64,000 nt of DNA, from the NCBI RefSeq assembly GCF_019397265.1, contig NZ_CP068985.1:5944001-6008000 (forward strand), read 5' to 3'. The notes under the pieces are model-generated. The model did not search any database and was not told the DNA's origin. It worked only from the letters and a program-made list of their open reading frames with translations. The stretch is from Nonomuraea coxensis DSM 45129. Its GTDB lineage: Bacteria; Actinomycetota; Actinomycetes; Streptosporangiales; Streptosporangiaceae. Made by a program: the position numbers and the translations under genes. Shown here in pieces: positions 56,560-64,000 of this stretch; the first letter of the stretch is position 1, and each line of letters starts with the position of its first letter.

Positions 56560-56631
56560 GGACGATTAGCTCAGCGGGAGAGCGCTTCCCTGACACGGAA
56601 GAGGTCACTGGTTCAATCCCAGTATCGTCCA
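56560..56631 (+). tRNA. tRNA-Val (GAC), array 2
   Basis: A 72-nt cloverleaf identical to 19941-20012; anticodon GAC. It is the last tRNA before the accessory block (56.7-59.7 kb) and a common kind of integration target. Confidence 0.96.
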
Positions 56632-56637
56632 CTCTGT

Positions 56638-56667
56638 AACGCCGTACCCGGTTTCGGGCACGGCGTT
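56638..56667 (+). terminator. Terminator of tRNA array 2
   Basis: AACGCCGTACCCG (56638-56650) pairs with CGGGCACGGCGTT (56655-56667), 12 of 13 positions, around GTTT. It is followed by GCTGTGTTTGTAG, partly T-rich. Confidence 0.8.
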
Positions 56668-56684
56668 GCTGTGTTTGTAGGGAC

Positions 56685-57140
56685 TTATGCAGCCTTGGGG
56701 CCGACTTCGGCCCACACAACTTTCCCGCCTCGGGGCGCCGGATAGGAGCCCCAGCGCCGCGCCAGGGAGTCCACGGCGCTCAGGTGCCGGTCAGGTGGCG
56801 TGGTGCTCGGTGGAACGGGGTCGGTGTCCCACACATCGATGATCAGGGCATCGGCGCTGGGGTGAACCCGAACGCCGACCGTGGCGAGCGTCGTGGGGTC
56901 GATGTCGGAGTATCGGAGGTTGGGGGCGGGGCGTCCCGTGCCCTCGACCGCGCGAGCGAGCAAGTGCCCGGCGGTCTGTTCGGCGACGTGTTCAAGGTGG
57001 GGCAGGTCCCACATTCGGGCGGTGATCCGCGCGAGCTGCCCGCCGATGGTGATCGCGGTGTGCAGCGCCAACAGGGTGAGTTCTGAGGCGCGTACGGCGG
57101 GCGGCAGGGGCGCGAACCGGTCACTCACCGGCGCGATCAT
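56685..57140 (-). CDS. Degenerate HATPase-like (anti-sigma type) ATP-binding protein
   Basis: A protein of about 151 residues whose C-terminal half follows the actinobacterial RsbW-like ATPase family: VRVHPSADALIIDVWDTDPV, SAVDSLARRWGSYPAPRGGK, VVWAEVG. The N box that normally holds the Mg-coordinating Asn (ELVTNAVRH) is replaced by AEQTAGHLLARAV, so ATP binding is doubtful. ATG 57140 is used; GTG 57128 or ATG 57155 are alternatives. It overlaps the end of the resolvase-like gene and belongs to the accessory block next to tRNA-Val. Confidence 0.62.
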   Translation of the reverse strand: MIAPVSDRFAPLPPAVRASELTLLALHTAITIGGQLARITARMWDLPHLEHVAEQTAGHLLARAVEGTGRPAPNLRYSDIDPTTLATVGVRVHPSADALIIDVWDTDPVPPSTTPPDRHLSAVDSLARRWGSYPAPRGGKVVWAEVGPKAA

Positions 57141-57564
57141 CGAATGCCTCGTCATTCTGGGACATCACCAAGACGTAGGCGCCGGTCTCTATCTCGATCA
57201 GGGCGCGCATGGCCTGATAGATGCCGTCGAACTCCGACAGATGCTCGGGCGTCGGGATGATGACCGTGTTGACCTCAGGGCGGCACAGAGCTTGGAGGAG
57301 TTCACCGAATGCCGGACGACGGTAGGCATGCCGGTCGGTGTAGATGTCTACCAGGTCCAGCCCGGCCCGAGCCGCGAACCCGCGCAGGCTCTCGGGCAGG
57401 TGGTCGCGCTCAGCGGTGTCGGAGCCCGGCCTCCGGCGTACGTACCCGACCGCGAGTGGTCGCGATGGCTGGGCCGATCCGGGATACGTGACCGGTCCAG
57501 TGCCTCGGGCCGCCCGGAAGCCCTTGCCGATCACCGGCTCTGGTGCTGCGTGCTGCGTGGTCAT
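57121..57564 (-). CDS. Resolvase-N-terminal-like protein without DNA-binding domain
   Basis: A 147-residue protein. RPLAVGYVRRRPGSDTAERD, GFAARAGLDLVDIYTDRHAY, RRPAFGELLQALCRPEVNTV, IIPTPEHLSEF follows the serine-recombinase catalytic fold. However, the conserved Arg-rich dRLsR is EHLSEF, and the C-terminal HTH is absent. It is therefore unlikely to recombine DNA and may be a repurposed dimeric protein. ATG 57564 has GAAAGG upstream. It diverges from the zinc-ribbon/HTH regulator gene (starts 180 bp apart). Confidence 0.65.
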   Translation of the reverse strand: MTTQHAAPEPVIGKGFRAARGTGPVTYPGSAQPSRPLAVGYVRRRPGSDTAERDHLPESLRGFAARAGLDLVDIYTDRHAYRRPAFGELLQALCRPEVNTVIIPTPEHLSEFDGIYQAMRALIEIETGAYVLVMSQNDEAFDDRAGE

Positions 57565-57744
57565 TGGCTGCCTTTCGTACTGGCCAGCGGAGGGGTGATC
57601 CCACAGTGACCAGCGGCCGACGCGCACGGCCATGATCAATCACGCATCCCGGCATGCGTTCAGGCGCATATCTGGATGCGAAGTGTGATCGCGTGCTTAC
57701 ATTCGATGCGAGGGTTCTGGCGTATCCGATGGGGCGGTGCACCC

Positions 57745-59142
57745 ATGACCGACGATCACGCGCGGTACTGCGTTTGCGGGACACGGCTGGCGCGCGACAA
57801 CGCGACGGGCCGGTGCGCGGCTTGCGCCACGGGCACGCGCAGCGCCGCCGGCACGCCTGCAGGCCCACCGGAGGTGCCGCCGCAGTTCTGGAACCACCCC
57901 GGCGTGCGGACCGCGCTCGACGCCTGGCACATGGGCCGGGTGATCGCCGCCTACCGCTCCCATCCCCACCACGGCCGACCCCTCCGGCAAGAGACCGTCG
58001 CCGCGTGGGTGGGTATCACCCAACCTCAACTGTCCCGGATCGAGAACGGCCCGCCGATGACCGACCTGGGCAAGCTCACTCAGTGGGCGCGGCTGCTGTG
58101 CATCCCACCGGGTCTGTTGTGGTTTCAGGTGCCGCGGCAACGCGCGGCGCCCACGCCCACGGTTCCGGCAGTTGCGCGGGCCGCCGTTCCAAGGCCGGAC
58201 GGTGGCGGTGGTGACGCGGCTGTGGTGGCGGCGTGGCGAACGGTGGACGCCCAGATCGGCGGCGCGCACCTGTACGCGACCGTCACCGGCTACCTGCGAG
58301 ACCACATCGCCCCCCCCCGTCTGTTCGAGGGTAGGGGTGCAGAGGCGTTCACCGCCGCTGCAGCGCTCACGGAGATGGCTGGGTGGATGGCCCACGACGC
58401 CGGACACGACGATCAGGCGGAGCGGCACTTCGCGCGGGCGCGAGATCTGTCCGGGGTCGGCGATGACACCCAGCTGAGGGTTCACGTGCTGGCGAGTCTG
58501 GCGCATCTGGCTGCCCACCGGGCTCACGCTGATGACGCCATCGGCTATGCCGCCCAAGGACAGCGAGAGCTCGCGGCGGGGCCGTCACATCCTGAGCTGG
58601 CCGCGCGGCTGTGGGCGTTGCAGGCGCGCGGGCATGCCGCCGCAGGCCGATCACGAGAGACACGCGCGCTGCTCGGGCGCGCTGAGACCGCCCTGCAAGG
58701 TGCCCACGGCGCGGCGCTGTCGCCGTGGGTGTCGCCGTTCGACGCCGGGTCGCTCGCGGGAGACGCGGCCCGGTGCCTGCGCCTGCTCGGTGATCTGCCC
58801 GCCGCCCAGCGCCATGCCCAACGGGTCCTGGAGCTGCGGCCGGCCGGCCGTACCCGCTCCCGCGCGTTCGGATGCCTCACCCTGGCCGGTGTGCTCATCG
58901 AACGCGGCGAGTTGGAGCGGGCGTGTGCGATCGCGACGGATGTTCTCCATGCCACCGGGTCGCTAGGCTCGTACCTGGTGAACCGACAACTCCACGAGCT
59001 GCGCGACCAGCTCCACCCGCACCGCGCCTCGTCCTGCGCGCGGAGCTTCCTCGACCACCTGGACGAGGCGCTGCGGCGGCGGGAATGGCTCTACCAGCTC
59101 ACCACCGACCTTCCCCGCCCCAGGACCGGCCCGACCTCATGA
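57745..59142 (+). CDS. Zinc-ribbon plus XRE-HTH regulator with TPR-like repeats
   Basis: A 465-residue protein. An N-terminal zinc ribbon (Cys9, Cys11, Cys24, Cys27 in RYCVCGTRLARDNATGRCAA) is followed by an XRE helix-turn-helix at about 75-115 (LRQETVAAWVGITQPQLSRI, ENGPPMTDLGKLTQWARLLC). From about 150 to 450 there are helical TPR-like pairs (YATVTGYLRDHIAPPRLFEG, HFARARDLSGVGDD, LASLAHLAAHRAHADDAIGY, AERALELRP-like spacing in QRHAQRVLELRPAGRTRSRA). This layout is common in actinobacterial regulators thought to bind small molecules or peptides. It is coupled to the NUDIX gene (4-nt overlap). Confidence 0.8.
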   Translation: MTDDHARYCVCGTRLARDNATGRCAACATGTRSAAGTPAGPPEVPPQFWNHPGVRTALDAWHMGRVIAAYRSHPHHGRPLRQETVAAWVGITQPQLSRIENGPPMTDLGKLTQWARLLCIPPGLLWFQVPRQRAAPTPTVPAVARAAVPRPDGGGGDAAVVAAWRTVDAQIGGAHLYATVTGYLRDHIAPPRLFEGRGAEAFTAAAALTEMAGWMAHDAGHDDQAERHFARARDLSGVGDDTQLRVHVLASLAHLAAHRAHADDAIGYAAQGQRELAAGPSHPELAARLWALQARGHAAAGRSRETRALLGRAETALQGAHGAALSPWVSPFDAGSLAGDAARCLRLLGDLPAAQRHAQRVLELRPAGRTRSRAFGCLTLAGVLIERGELERACAIATDVLHATGSLGSYLVNRQLHELRDQLHPHRASSCARSFLDHLDEALRRREWLYQLTTDLPRPRTGPTS

Positions 59143-59672
59143 CCGACCCCGACACCCGGCCGCTCTACGAACGCGATCCCGCCGCCTACCGCGCCCATCT
59201 GGCCGAGGGCAACGCCAACCAGGCCCGCAAACGCGTCGGTGTGGATGCGCTGGTCCGCGATCGCGACGGCAGGATTCTGCTCGTGGACCCCACCTACAAG
59301 CCGGATTGGGACTTGCCCGGCGGCATGGCCGAGGCCAACGAACCACCACTCGACGCCCTGCGCCGGGAACTCACCGAGGAGCTCTGTCTCGACCTCCCCG
59401 GCGGCATGGCGTTGGTGTGTGTGGACTGGGTCGCGCCGCACGGCCCATGGGACGACTCGGTGATGATGATTTTCAACGCCGGGACGCTCACACCTGACCA
59501 GACCACAGCCCTCCGCGTGCGGGATGCGGAGCTGGCCGCGTTCGAGTTCTGTCCCCCGGAGGAGGCGCGGAAGCGGCTACGCCCCTTCGTCTGGGCGCGC
59601 CTAGCCGCCGCGATCAGCGCCGCCGACGCCGGCACCGTCGCCTACCTCCACAACGGCCACTCCGTGAGCTGA
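59139..59672 (+). CDS. NUDIX hydrolase
   Basis: A 177-residue protein with a NUDIX box at about 61-84: GGMAEANEPPLDALRRELTE, ELCLD (G-x5-E-x7-REL-x-EE). The box is complete except that the usual Gly after EE-x is Cys. Substrate recognition is not evident; many such enzymes cleave nucleoside diphosphate derivatives, including ADP-ribose or oxidised dNTPs. ATG 59139 overlaps the regulator stop by 4 nt, so the HTH-TPR protein and the NUDIX enzyme are made together. This pairing recurs in Streptosporangiales and Streptomyces. Confidence 0.88.
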   Translation: MTDPDTRPLYERDPAAYRAHLAEGNANQARKRVGVDALVRDRDGRILLVDPTYKPDWDLPGGMAEANEPPLDALRRELTEELCLDLPGGMALVCVDWVAPHGPWDDSVMMIFNAGTLTPDQTTALRVRDAELAAFEFCPPEEARKRLRPFVWARLAAAISAADAGTVAYLHNGHSVS

Positions 59673-59739
59673 CACGTCCTTCAACCGTCATCCGCTGAAC
59701 ATCTGCCCTGAAATGGTGCGCGCGTCTGCCCCATTCGCC

Positions 59740-59753
59740 TGTTAGCGTTACCT
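59740..59753 (+). promoter_or_regulatory. LacI-type operator upstream of the arabinose-cluster regulator
   Basis: TGTTAGCGTTACCT matches the left half of TGTTAGCGCTAACA, with two further copies at 62320-62333 and 62411-62424. It lies 15 nt before the LacI start at 59769 and would allow autoregulation. Confidence 0.6.
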
Positions 59754-59768
59754 GGCAGGGGGTGGGCT

Positions 59769-60797
59769 GTGGTCAAAGCCAAGACGGGGCGGCCGGCGGT
59801 GCTCATGGACGTCGCCGTGCTCGCGGGGGTTTCCACGATGACCGTCTCGCGGGTGCTCAACGCGCCCGAGCGGGTCCGGGCCGAGACGAGGGAGCGGGTG
59901 CTCGCCGCGGTCAAGGAGCTTGACTACCGGCCCAACCACGCCGCCCGCCAGCTCGTGACCGGCCGGTCCGGGGTGCTCGGCGTGGTCAGCATCGACACCA
60001 CGCTCTACGGCCCGGCCTCCACGCTCTACAGCGTCGAGCAGGCCGCCCGGCACGCCGGCTACAACGTCAGCATCGCCAGCCTGAGCTCGCTGCACCGCAC
60101 CTCCATCCGTGAGGGCGTCGAGCGGCTGCGCGCGCAGGCGGTGGACGGGGTGATCATCGTGGCGCCGCACGAGTCGGCCGCCGACGGGCTGCACCACCTG
60201 CCGCCGGAGATGCCGGTGGTCGCCGTGGACGCCGGTGACGACATCCCCGTGCCGGTGGCGAAGGTCGACCAGCGCGCCGGGGCGGTCAGGGCCACCCGCC
60301 ACCTGCTCAGCCTCGGCCATCAGAGCGTCTGGCACGTGGCGGGGCCGGTCGACTGGATCGACGCCAACGGCCGCATCGGGGGCTGGCGCGAGGTGCTGGA
60401 GGCCGCCGGCCGGCCGGTGCCCGAGGTGCTGCGCGGCGACTGGAGCTCGCGCTCGGGCTACCAGCTCGGCCGCCGGCTGGCCGCCGACCCCGAGGTCACC
60501 GCGGTGTTCGTGTCCAACGACCAGATGGCGCTCGGGGTGCTGCGGGCGCTGCGCGAGGCGGGGCGGCGGGTGCCGGAGGACGTCAGCGTGGTCGGGTTCG
60601 ACGACATCCCCGAGGCCGCGTACTTCTGGCCGCCGCTCACCACCGTCAGGCAGGACTTCGGCGAGGTGGGCCGGCACGCCTTCCACATGCTGCTCGACCG
60701 CATGGCGGGCACCGAGCCCGAGGCCAGGCGGCTGGTGGAGCCGGAGCTGGTCGTGCGCGAGAGCACCGGCACCGCGCCGGGGCTCAGCCGAGCCTGA
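59769..60797 (+). CDS. LacI family regulator of the arabinofuranosidase/ABC cluster
   Basis: A 342-residue LacI/GalR repressor. The HTH is VLMDVAVLAGVSTMTVSRVL with hinge YRPNHAARQLVTGRSGVLGV. The effector domain includes YGPASTLYSVEQAARHAGYN, VDGVIIVAPHESAADGLH, AVFVSNDQMALGVLRALREA and VSVVGFDDIPEAAYFWPPLT. GTG 59769 follows an operator. It converges with the arabinofuranosidase gene (14-nt overlap of ends). The three shared operators indicate control of itself, the GH51 gene and the transporter. Confidence 0.92.
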   Translation: MVKAKTGRPAVLMDVAVLAGVSTMTVSRVLNAPERVRAETRERVLAAVKELDYRPNHAARQLVTGRSGVLGVVSIDTTLYGPASTLYSVEQAARHAGYNVSIASLSSLHRTSIREGVERLRAQAVDGVIIVAPHESAADGLHHLPPEMPVVAVDAGDDIPVPVAKVDQRAGAVRATRHLLSLGHQSVWHVAGPVDWIDANGRIGGWREVLEAAGRPVPEVLRGDWSSRSGYQLGRRLAADPEVTAVFVSNDQMALGVLRALREAGRRVPEDVSVVGFDDIPEAAYFWPPLTTVRQDFGEVGRHAFHMLLDRMAGTEPEARRLVEPELVVRESTGTAPGLSRA

Positions 60798-62274
60798 TGA
60801 CGTTCCAGGAGACCGGGGGCAGCACCACGGTCTCCGGGTCGTGCCGCACGTCCGGGTTGGGGCGGGGCGCGACGCGGCCGGGGTCGTCGGCGGTGTTGCG
60901 GGCGTAGACGTCCGGTCCGCTCAGGGTGCTCGCCTCCACGACGCGTTTCCCGCCGAGGGCGCGGGCGTCGATGCGCAGCTCCATCGGCCGGTCGGTGGCG
61001 CGGTTGATCGCGAACACGGTGGTGGACCGCTCGTCGTGGGTAGCGACCGCGTGCAGCAGCGGCACCTGTCCGTACGCGGCCGTCTCGTAGCTCGGGCAGG
61101 TCGGCTCCACGCGCAGCACGTCGCCGCTCGCGTACCTGCTGGCCTGGGCGAACGGGTGGAACGTGGTCTGCTTCCACGCCCGCCCGCCCGGCTCGGTCAT
61201 GATCGGGGCGATGACGTTGACGAGCTGCGCCAGCGACGCGGCGCGCACCCGGTCGCTGTGCCGCAGGAGCGTGATCAGCAGCCCGCCCACCGCGACCGCG
61301 TCGGCCAGGTGGTAGTGGTCTTCCAGCAGGCGCGGCGCGACCGGCCAGTCCGTGGGAGGGTCGGCGTTCTGGAAGCGGGACAGGTACCACACGTTCCACT
61401 CGTCGAAGGAGATGTCGATCCGCTTGCGCGACTTCAGCTTCGCGCCCACGTGGTCGGCGGTGGCCGCGACGGAGCGGATGAAGAACTCCATGTCGGTGGC
61501 GCAGGCGAGGAAGCTGCCCAGGTCGCCGTCCTTCTCCTCGTAGTAGGCGTGGCAGGAGATGTAGTCGACGACGTCGTAGGTGTGGGTGAGCACCTCGGCC
61601 TCCCACGCGCCGAAGGTCGGCATCGCCGAGCTGGAGCTGCCGCAGGCGACCAGTTCCAGCTTCGGGTCGATCATCCGCATGGCGCGGGCTGTCTCGGCGG
61701 CCAGCCGTCCGTACTCGGCGGCGGTCTTGTGCCCGGTCTGCCAGGGGCCGTCCATCTCGTTGCCCAGGCACCACATGCGCACGTCGTGCGGCTCCTTCGC
61801 GCCGCCCGCGATCCGCCGGTCGGCGAGGGCGGTGCCGGAGGGGTGGTTGCAGTACTCCAGCAGGTCCAGCGCGGCCTCGATGCCGCGGGTGCCGAGGTTG
61901 ACCGCCATCATCGGCTCCACGCCGGCCTTGCGGCACCAGCGGACGAACTCGTCCACCCCGACCTCGTTGGTCTCGGTGCTGTGCCAGGCCAGGTCGAGCC
62001 GGCGGGGCCGGAGCTCCTTGGGGCCGACGCCGTCCTCCCAGCGGTAGCCGGAGACGAAGTTGCCGCCGGGGTAGCGCACGGTGGAGACGCCGAGCTCGCG
62101 GGTCAGCTCCAGGACGTCGGTACGGAAGCCGTCCTCGTCGGCGGTGGGGTGGCCGGGTTCGTGGATGCCGGTGTAGACGCAGCGGCCCAGGTGTTCGACG
62201 AACGTGCCGAAGGTGCGCCGCTGGACCGGGGCCACGCGGAAGGCGGGATCGAGCGTGAGTGCGGCCTGGTGCAC
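60784..62274 (-). CDS. abfA: Alpha-N-arabinofuranosidase (GH51)
   Basis: A 496-residue intracellular GH51 enzyme that removes terminal alpha-L-arabinofuranosyl groups from arabino-oligosaccharides. Catalytic acid/base Glu173 is in RMWCLGNEMDGPWQTGHK and the nucleophile Glu292 in IDISFDEWNVWYLSRF. Other hallmarks are GTFVEHLGRCVYTGIHEPGH, STVRYPGGNFVSGYRWEDGV and EPMMAVNLGTRG. There is no signal peptide, so oligosaccharides are imported first, fitting the adjacent ABC transporter. GTG 62274 has GAGGAG eight nt upstream. The leader carries a LacI operator overlapping the -10 region. Confidence 0.94.
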   Translation of the reverse strand: MHQAALTLDPAFRVAPVQRRTFGTFVEHLGRCVYTGIHEPGHPTADEDGFRTDVLELTRELGVSTVRYPGGNFVSGYRWEDGVGPKELRPRRLDLAWHSTETNEVGVDEFVRWCRKAGVEPMMAVNLGTRGIEAALDLLEYCNHPSGTALADRRIAGGAKEPHDVRMWCLGNEMDGPWQTGHKTAAEYGRLAAETARAMRMIDPKLELVACGSSSSAMPTFGAWEAEVLTHTYDVVDYISCHAYYEEKDGDLGSFLACATDMEFFIRSVAATADHVGAKLKSRKRIDISFDEWNVWYLSRFQNADPPTDWPVAPRLLEDHYHLADAVAVGGLLITLLRHSDRVRAASLAQLVNVIAPIMTEPGGRAWKQTTFHPFAQASRYASGDVLRVEPTCPSYETAAYGQVPLLHAVATHDERSTTVFAINRATDRPMELRIDARALGGKRVVEASTLSGPDVYARNTADDPGRVAPRPNPDVRHDPETVVLPPVSWNVIRLG

Positions 62275-62318
62275 GAAAGGGGCTCCTCGGATTTCGCGGG
62301 CGTTACGTCACGGAGGCA

Positions 62319-62347
62319 TTGTTAGCGTTATCAGCGACCTTGGTCAA
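62319..62347 (-). promoter_or_regulatory. abfA promoter with overlapping LacI operator
   Basis: On the minus strand TTGACC (62342-62347) and TAACAA (62319-62324) are separated by 17 bp. The operator TGTTAGCGTTATCA (62320-62333, plus strand) covers the -10 element, so a bound repressor would block polymerase. Confidence 0.6.
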
Positions 62348-62397
62348 GAGCCAGGGGCGCCCGGCCGACATCGTGGAAAACGGTTGCCACATGGGCC

Positions 62398-62425
62398 TTG
62401 ACACACATTGTGTTACCGCTAACAC
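62398..62425 (+). promoter_or_regulatory. Transporter-operon promoter with overlapping LacI operator
   Basis: TTGACA (62398-62403) and TAACAC (62420-62425) are 16 bp apart. TGTTACCGCTAACA (62411-62424), nearly perfect in symmetry, overlaps the -10 and is the best match of the three operators to TGTTAGCGCTAACA. Confidence 0.6.
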
Positions 62426-62503
62426 TCGGGTAACCCCGCCGTAACAGCCTCGAACGTCCTCGATCAACGGCCGGGCGACAGCCCGGTGAAGGAAGAGGCC
62501 ACC

Positions 62504-63838
62504 GTGCAAGGTCCCCCCTCCCCTCTCACCCGCAGGAGCCTGCTCGGCGGCAGCCTGGCGCTCGCCGGAGCCGCCGCCACGAGCTGCGCCCTCCCCGTGG
62601 GGCTCGGCTCGTCCCGTACCCGTGTCCAGTACTGGCACTTCCTCGGAGCCAGCGACGGCATCATCATGAACCAGCTCGTCCAGGCGTTCGGCCGCGCCAA
62701 CCCGGACATCTTCGTCGAGGAGAACGTGCTGGCCTGGGGCGAGCCGTTCTACACCAAGGTCGCCATGGCCGGGTCGGGCGGGCGCTCCCCCGACCTCGCC
62801 ACCTTCCACCTGGCCCGGCTGGCCGGCATCGGCGCGGGCGCGATCCTCGACCCGATCAACGTGCGGCTCCTGGAGGAGGCGGGCCTGCGCGGCGCGGACT
62901 TCTCCCCGCCGATCTGGGAGCGTGCCCACCTCGACGGCGTGCTGTACGCGATCCCGTTCGACGCCCACCCCATGGTGCAGTACTACAACACCGACATCTG
63001 CGCCAAGGCCGGCCTGCTCGACTCCGGCGGCAAGCTCGCGCCCACCGAGGGCGAGGACGGCCTCATCGCCATGCTGCGCAAGGCCAAGGACGCGATGGGC
63101 GGCCGGCCGCCGCTCGCCTTCGACGCGCTCGGCCTCGGCACCGTCGGGCCCTGGCGGGTCTGGGGGTCGCTCTACCCGCAGAGCGGCGGCACGCTGCTGT
63201 CGCCGGACGGCACCACGATCGCCATCGACGACGCCAAGGCCCTCGCCGCACTGCGTCTCATGGCCCGGCTCGGCAAGGAGGGGCTGTGCGACTGGCGCAC
63301 CGACTACGGCGCCTCGGTCGCGAAGTTCACCAACGGCGAGGCCGCGTTCCTCTGGAACGGAGACTGGGAGGTGACCGGCCTCAAGGAGCGCGGGACGCCG
63401 TTCGGCATGACCCGCTTCCCCAGCGTCTTCGGCAGCGGCGCGGCGCAGGCCGACTGTCACTCGTTCGTGCTGCCGCACCAGCGTGACCGCGATCCCGAGG
63501 TGGAGCGGGCCACGTACCGCTTCATCGCCCACCTCGTGAAGCACAGCGCCGACTGGGCGGTGGCGGGTCACGTGCCCGCGTACCTGCCGGCGCTGGAGGA
63601 GCCCGGCTATCTCGCGCTGCATCCGCAGTCGGAGTACCGCTCCGTCGTCACCGAGGTCGCGCTGGACCCGCAGGTGTGGTTCGCCGGCTCGGCGTCGCGG
63701 CTGTGGATCGAGTTCGGCGAGGCGTTCTCGCCGGTGATCAGCGGGGAGCGCTCGCCCGAGGACGGCCTGGCCGCGGCCAAGGCGTCGCTGTCCCGGCTGC
63801 TCGCCGCCCCGAACCCCTTCCCCAGGCAGGAGCGCTGA
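62504..63838 (+). CDS. Sugar ABC transporter solute-binding lipoprotein (Tat-type signal)
   Basis: A 444-residue solute-binding protein. The N-terminus has twin arginines (SPLTRRSLLGGSLALAGAA) and a lipobox ending AATSC, suggesting Tat export and lipidation. The mature protein has family 1 features: VQYWHFLGASDGIIMNQLVQ, NPDIFVEENVLAWGEPFYTK, DGVLYAIPFDAHPMVQYYNT, FTNGEAAFLWNGDWEVTGLK. GTG 62504 has GGAAGAGG six nt upstream; an in-frame GTG at 62486 is less well supported. It is probably the arabino-oligosaccharide receptor feeding the GH51 enzyme (inference from context and the shared operator). Confidence 0.9.
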   Translation: MQGPPSPLTRRSLLGGSLALAGAAATSCALPVGLGSSRTRVQYWHFLGASDGIIMNQLVQAFGRANPDIFVEENVLAWGEPFYTKVAMAGSGGRSPDLATFHLARLAGIGAGAILDPINVRLLEEAGLRGADFSPPIWERAHLDGVLYAIPFDAHPMVQYYNTDICAKAGLLDSGGKLAPTEGEDGLIAMLRKAKDAMGGRPPLAFDALGLGTVGPWRVWGSLYPQSGGTLLSPDGTTIAIDDAKALAALRLMARLGKEGLCDWRTDYGASVAKFTNGEAAFLWNGDWEVTGLKERGTPFGMTRFPSVFGSGAAQADCHSFVLPHQRDRDPEVERATYRFIAHLVKHSADWAVAGHVPAYLPALEEPGYLALHPQSEYRSVVTEVALDPQVWFAGSASRLWIEFGEAFSPVISGERSPEDGLAAAKASLSRLLAAPNPFPRQER

Positions 63839-64000
63839 TGACGACCGCCGTCGCGGCCCCCGCGGCCGCCCCGCCCGCCGCCGAGGCCAAGGTCAGGCAC
63901 GCCTGGACGCAGCACGGGCTGCTGTTCGTGGTGCCCTTCCTGGCCGTCTACCTGGCGTTCCTGGTCTGGCCCGTGGTGCTGGGCGTGCGGATGAGCCTGT
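63838..64000 (+). CDS. Sugar ABC transporter permease, truncated by window end
   Basis: ATG 63838 overlaps the solute-binding-protein stop by one base (TGATG). The 54 visible residues have an Ala/Pro-rich cytosolic tail followed by the first transmembrane helix (TQHGLLFVVPFLAVYLAFLV, WPVVLGVRMSL), typical of MalF-type permeases. The rest lies outside the window. Confidence 0.85.
   Translation, partial: MTTAVAAPAAAPPAAEAKVRHAWTQHGLLFVVPFLAVYLAFLVWPVVLGVRMSL

Noticed and set aside
57121..57564. Functional serine recombinase or transposon resolvase
   Set aside because: The active-site context is altered and the C-terminal DNA-binding domain is missing; no inverted repeats or transposase gene lie nearby.
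56603..59700. Island bounded by att sites using the tRNA-Val 3' end
   Set aside because: I looked for a second copy of the tRNA-Val 3' segment near 59.7 kb and saw none, and no integrase gene is present; the block may still be acquired, but not demonstrably by this route.

Overview
The window comes from a high-GC, sporulating filamentous actinomycete, most likely Streptosporangiales (Nonomuraea-like). The grounds are strong G/C bias at third codon positions, frequent GTG starts and 4-nt stop/start overlaps, an SsgB sporulation protein, an actinobacterial integration host factor (mIHF), and many sugar-ABC/LacI units. Assignment to a genus is inference. Both ends cut genes: an MpaB-type oxygenase at the left edge and a sugar ABC permease at the right edge.

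Layout. 0-7 kb: MpaB/Lcp-type oxygenase, Crp/Fnr regulator, ECF sigma factor, an unrecognised protein, a membrane coiled-coil protein, an SDR and a phospholipase D. 7-11.5 kb: DUF4352 protein, tRNA-Val(CAC), ssgB, and a divergent DUF305/LVIVD lipoprotein pair. 11.5-18.4 kb: pabC, pabB, a LysR regulator divergent from an unusual dehydrogenase-RidA fusion, hutH with an ArsR regulator, and a hemerythrin-like protein. 18.5-28.7 kb: ferritin-like protein, a tRNA Gly-Cys-Val array, small proteins, an IclR regulator ending in a 25-bp tandem repeat, a flavin monooxygenase/FMN reductase pair, a glutamine amidotransferase, TauE/SafE and endonuclease V. 28.7-33.2 kb: a run of very small exported proteins around a YqhA-type membrane protein, a HAD phosphatase, pyrF and SRPBCC.

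33.2-42.7 kb is the most striking region: one tightly overlapping nine-gene minus-strand operon. It runs LacI regulator, two sugar ABC permeases, solute-binding lipoprotein, four consecutive and divergent ADP-ribosylglycohydrolase (ARH) family proteins, and ribokinase. Two LacI-type palindromes lie in its leader. It looks like a dedicated route for importing and dismantling a ribosylated or ADP-ribosylated compound, with release and phosphorylation of ribose.

42.7-53.5 kb: a frameshifted padR, an MFS transporter and a ROK regulator separated by six 17-bp repeats that each carry a ribosome-binding site and GTG, mIHF, a NarL-type two-component system, an acyltransferase, a large Ski2-like helicase and a DUF2087 protein. 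53.5-54.5 kb holds three decayed gene fragments. Next come dusB, an ACT-domain protein and a second, nearly identical tRNA Gly-Cys-Val array. This is followed by a small accessory block: a degenerate ATPase, a resolvase-like protein, a zinc-ribbon/HTH regulator and a NUDIX hydrolase. From 59.7 kb there is an arabinose-type regulon: a LacI regulator, a GH51 arabinofuranosidase, and a solute-binding protein plus permease. These share a TGTTAGCGCTAACA-like operator found at three places.

All family assignments were made by reading translated motifs; no database search was possible.
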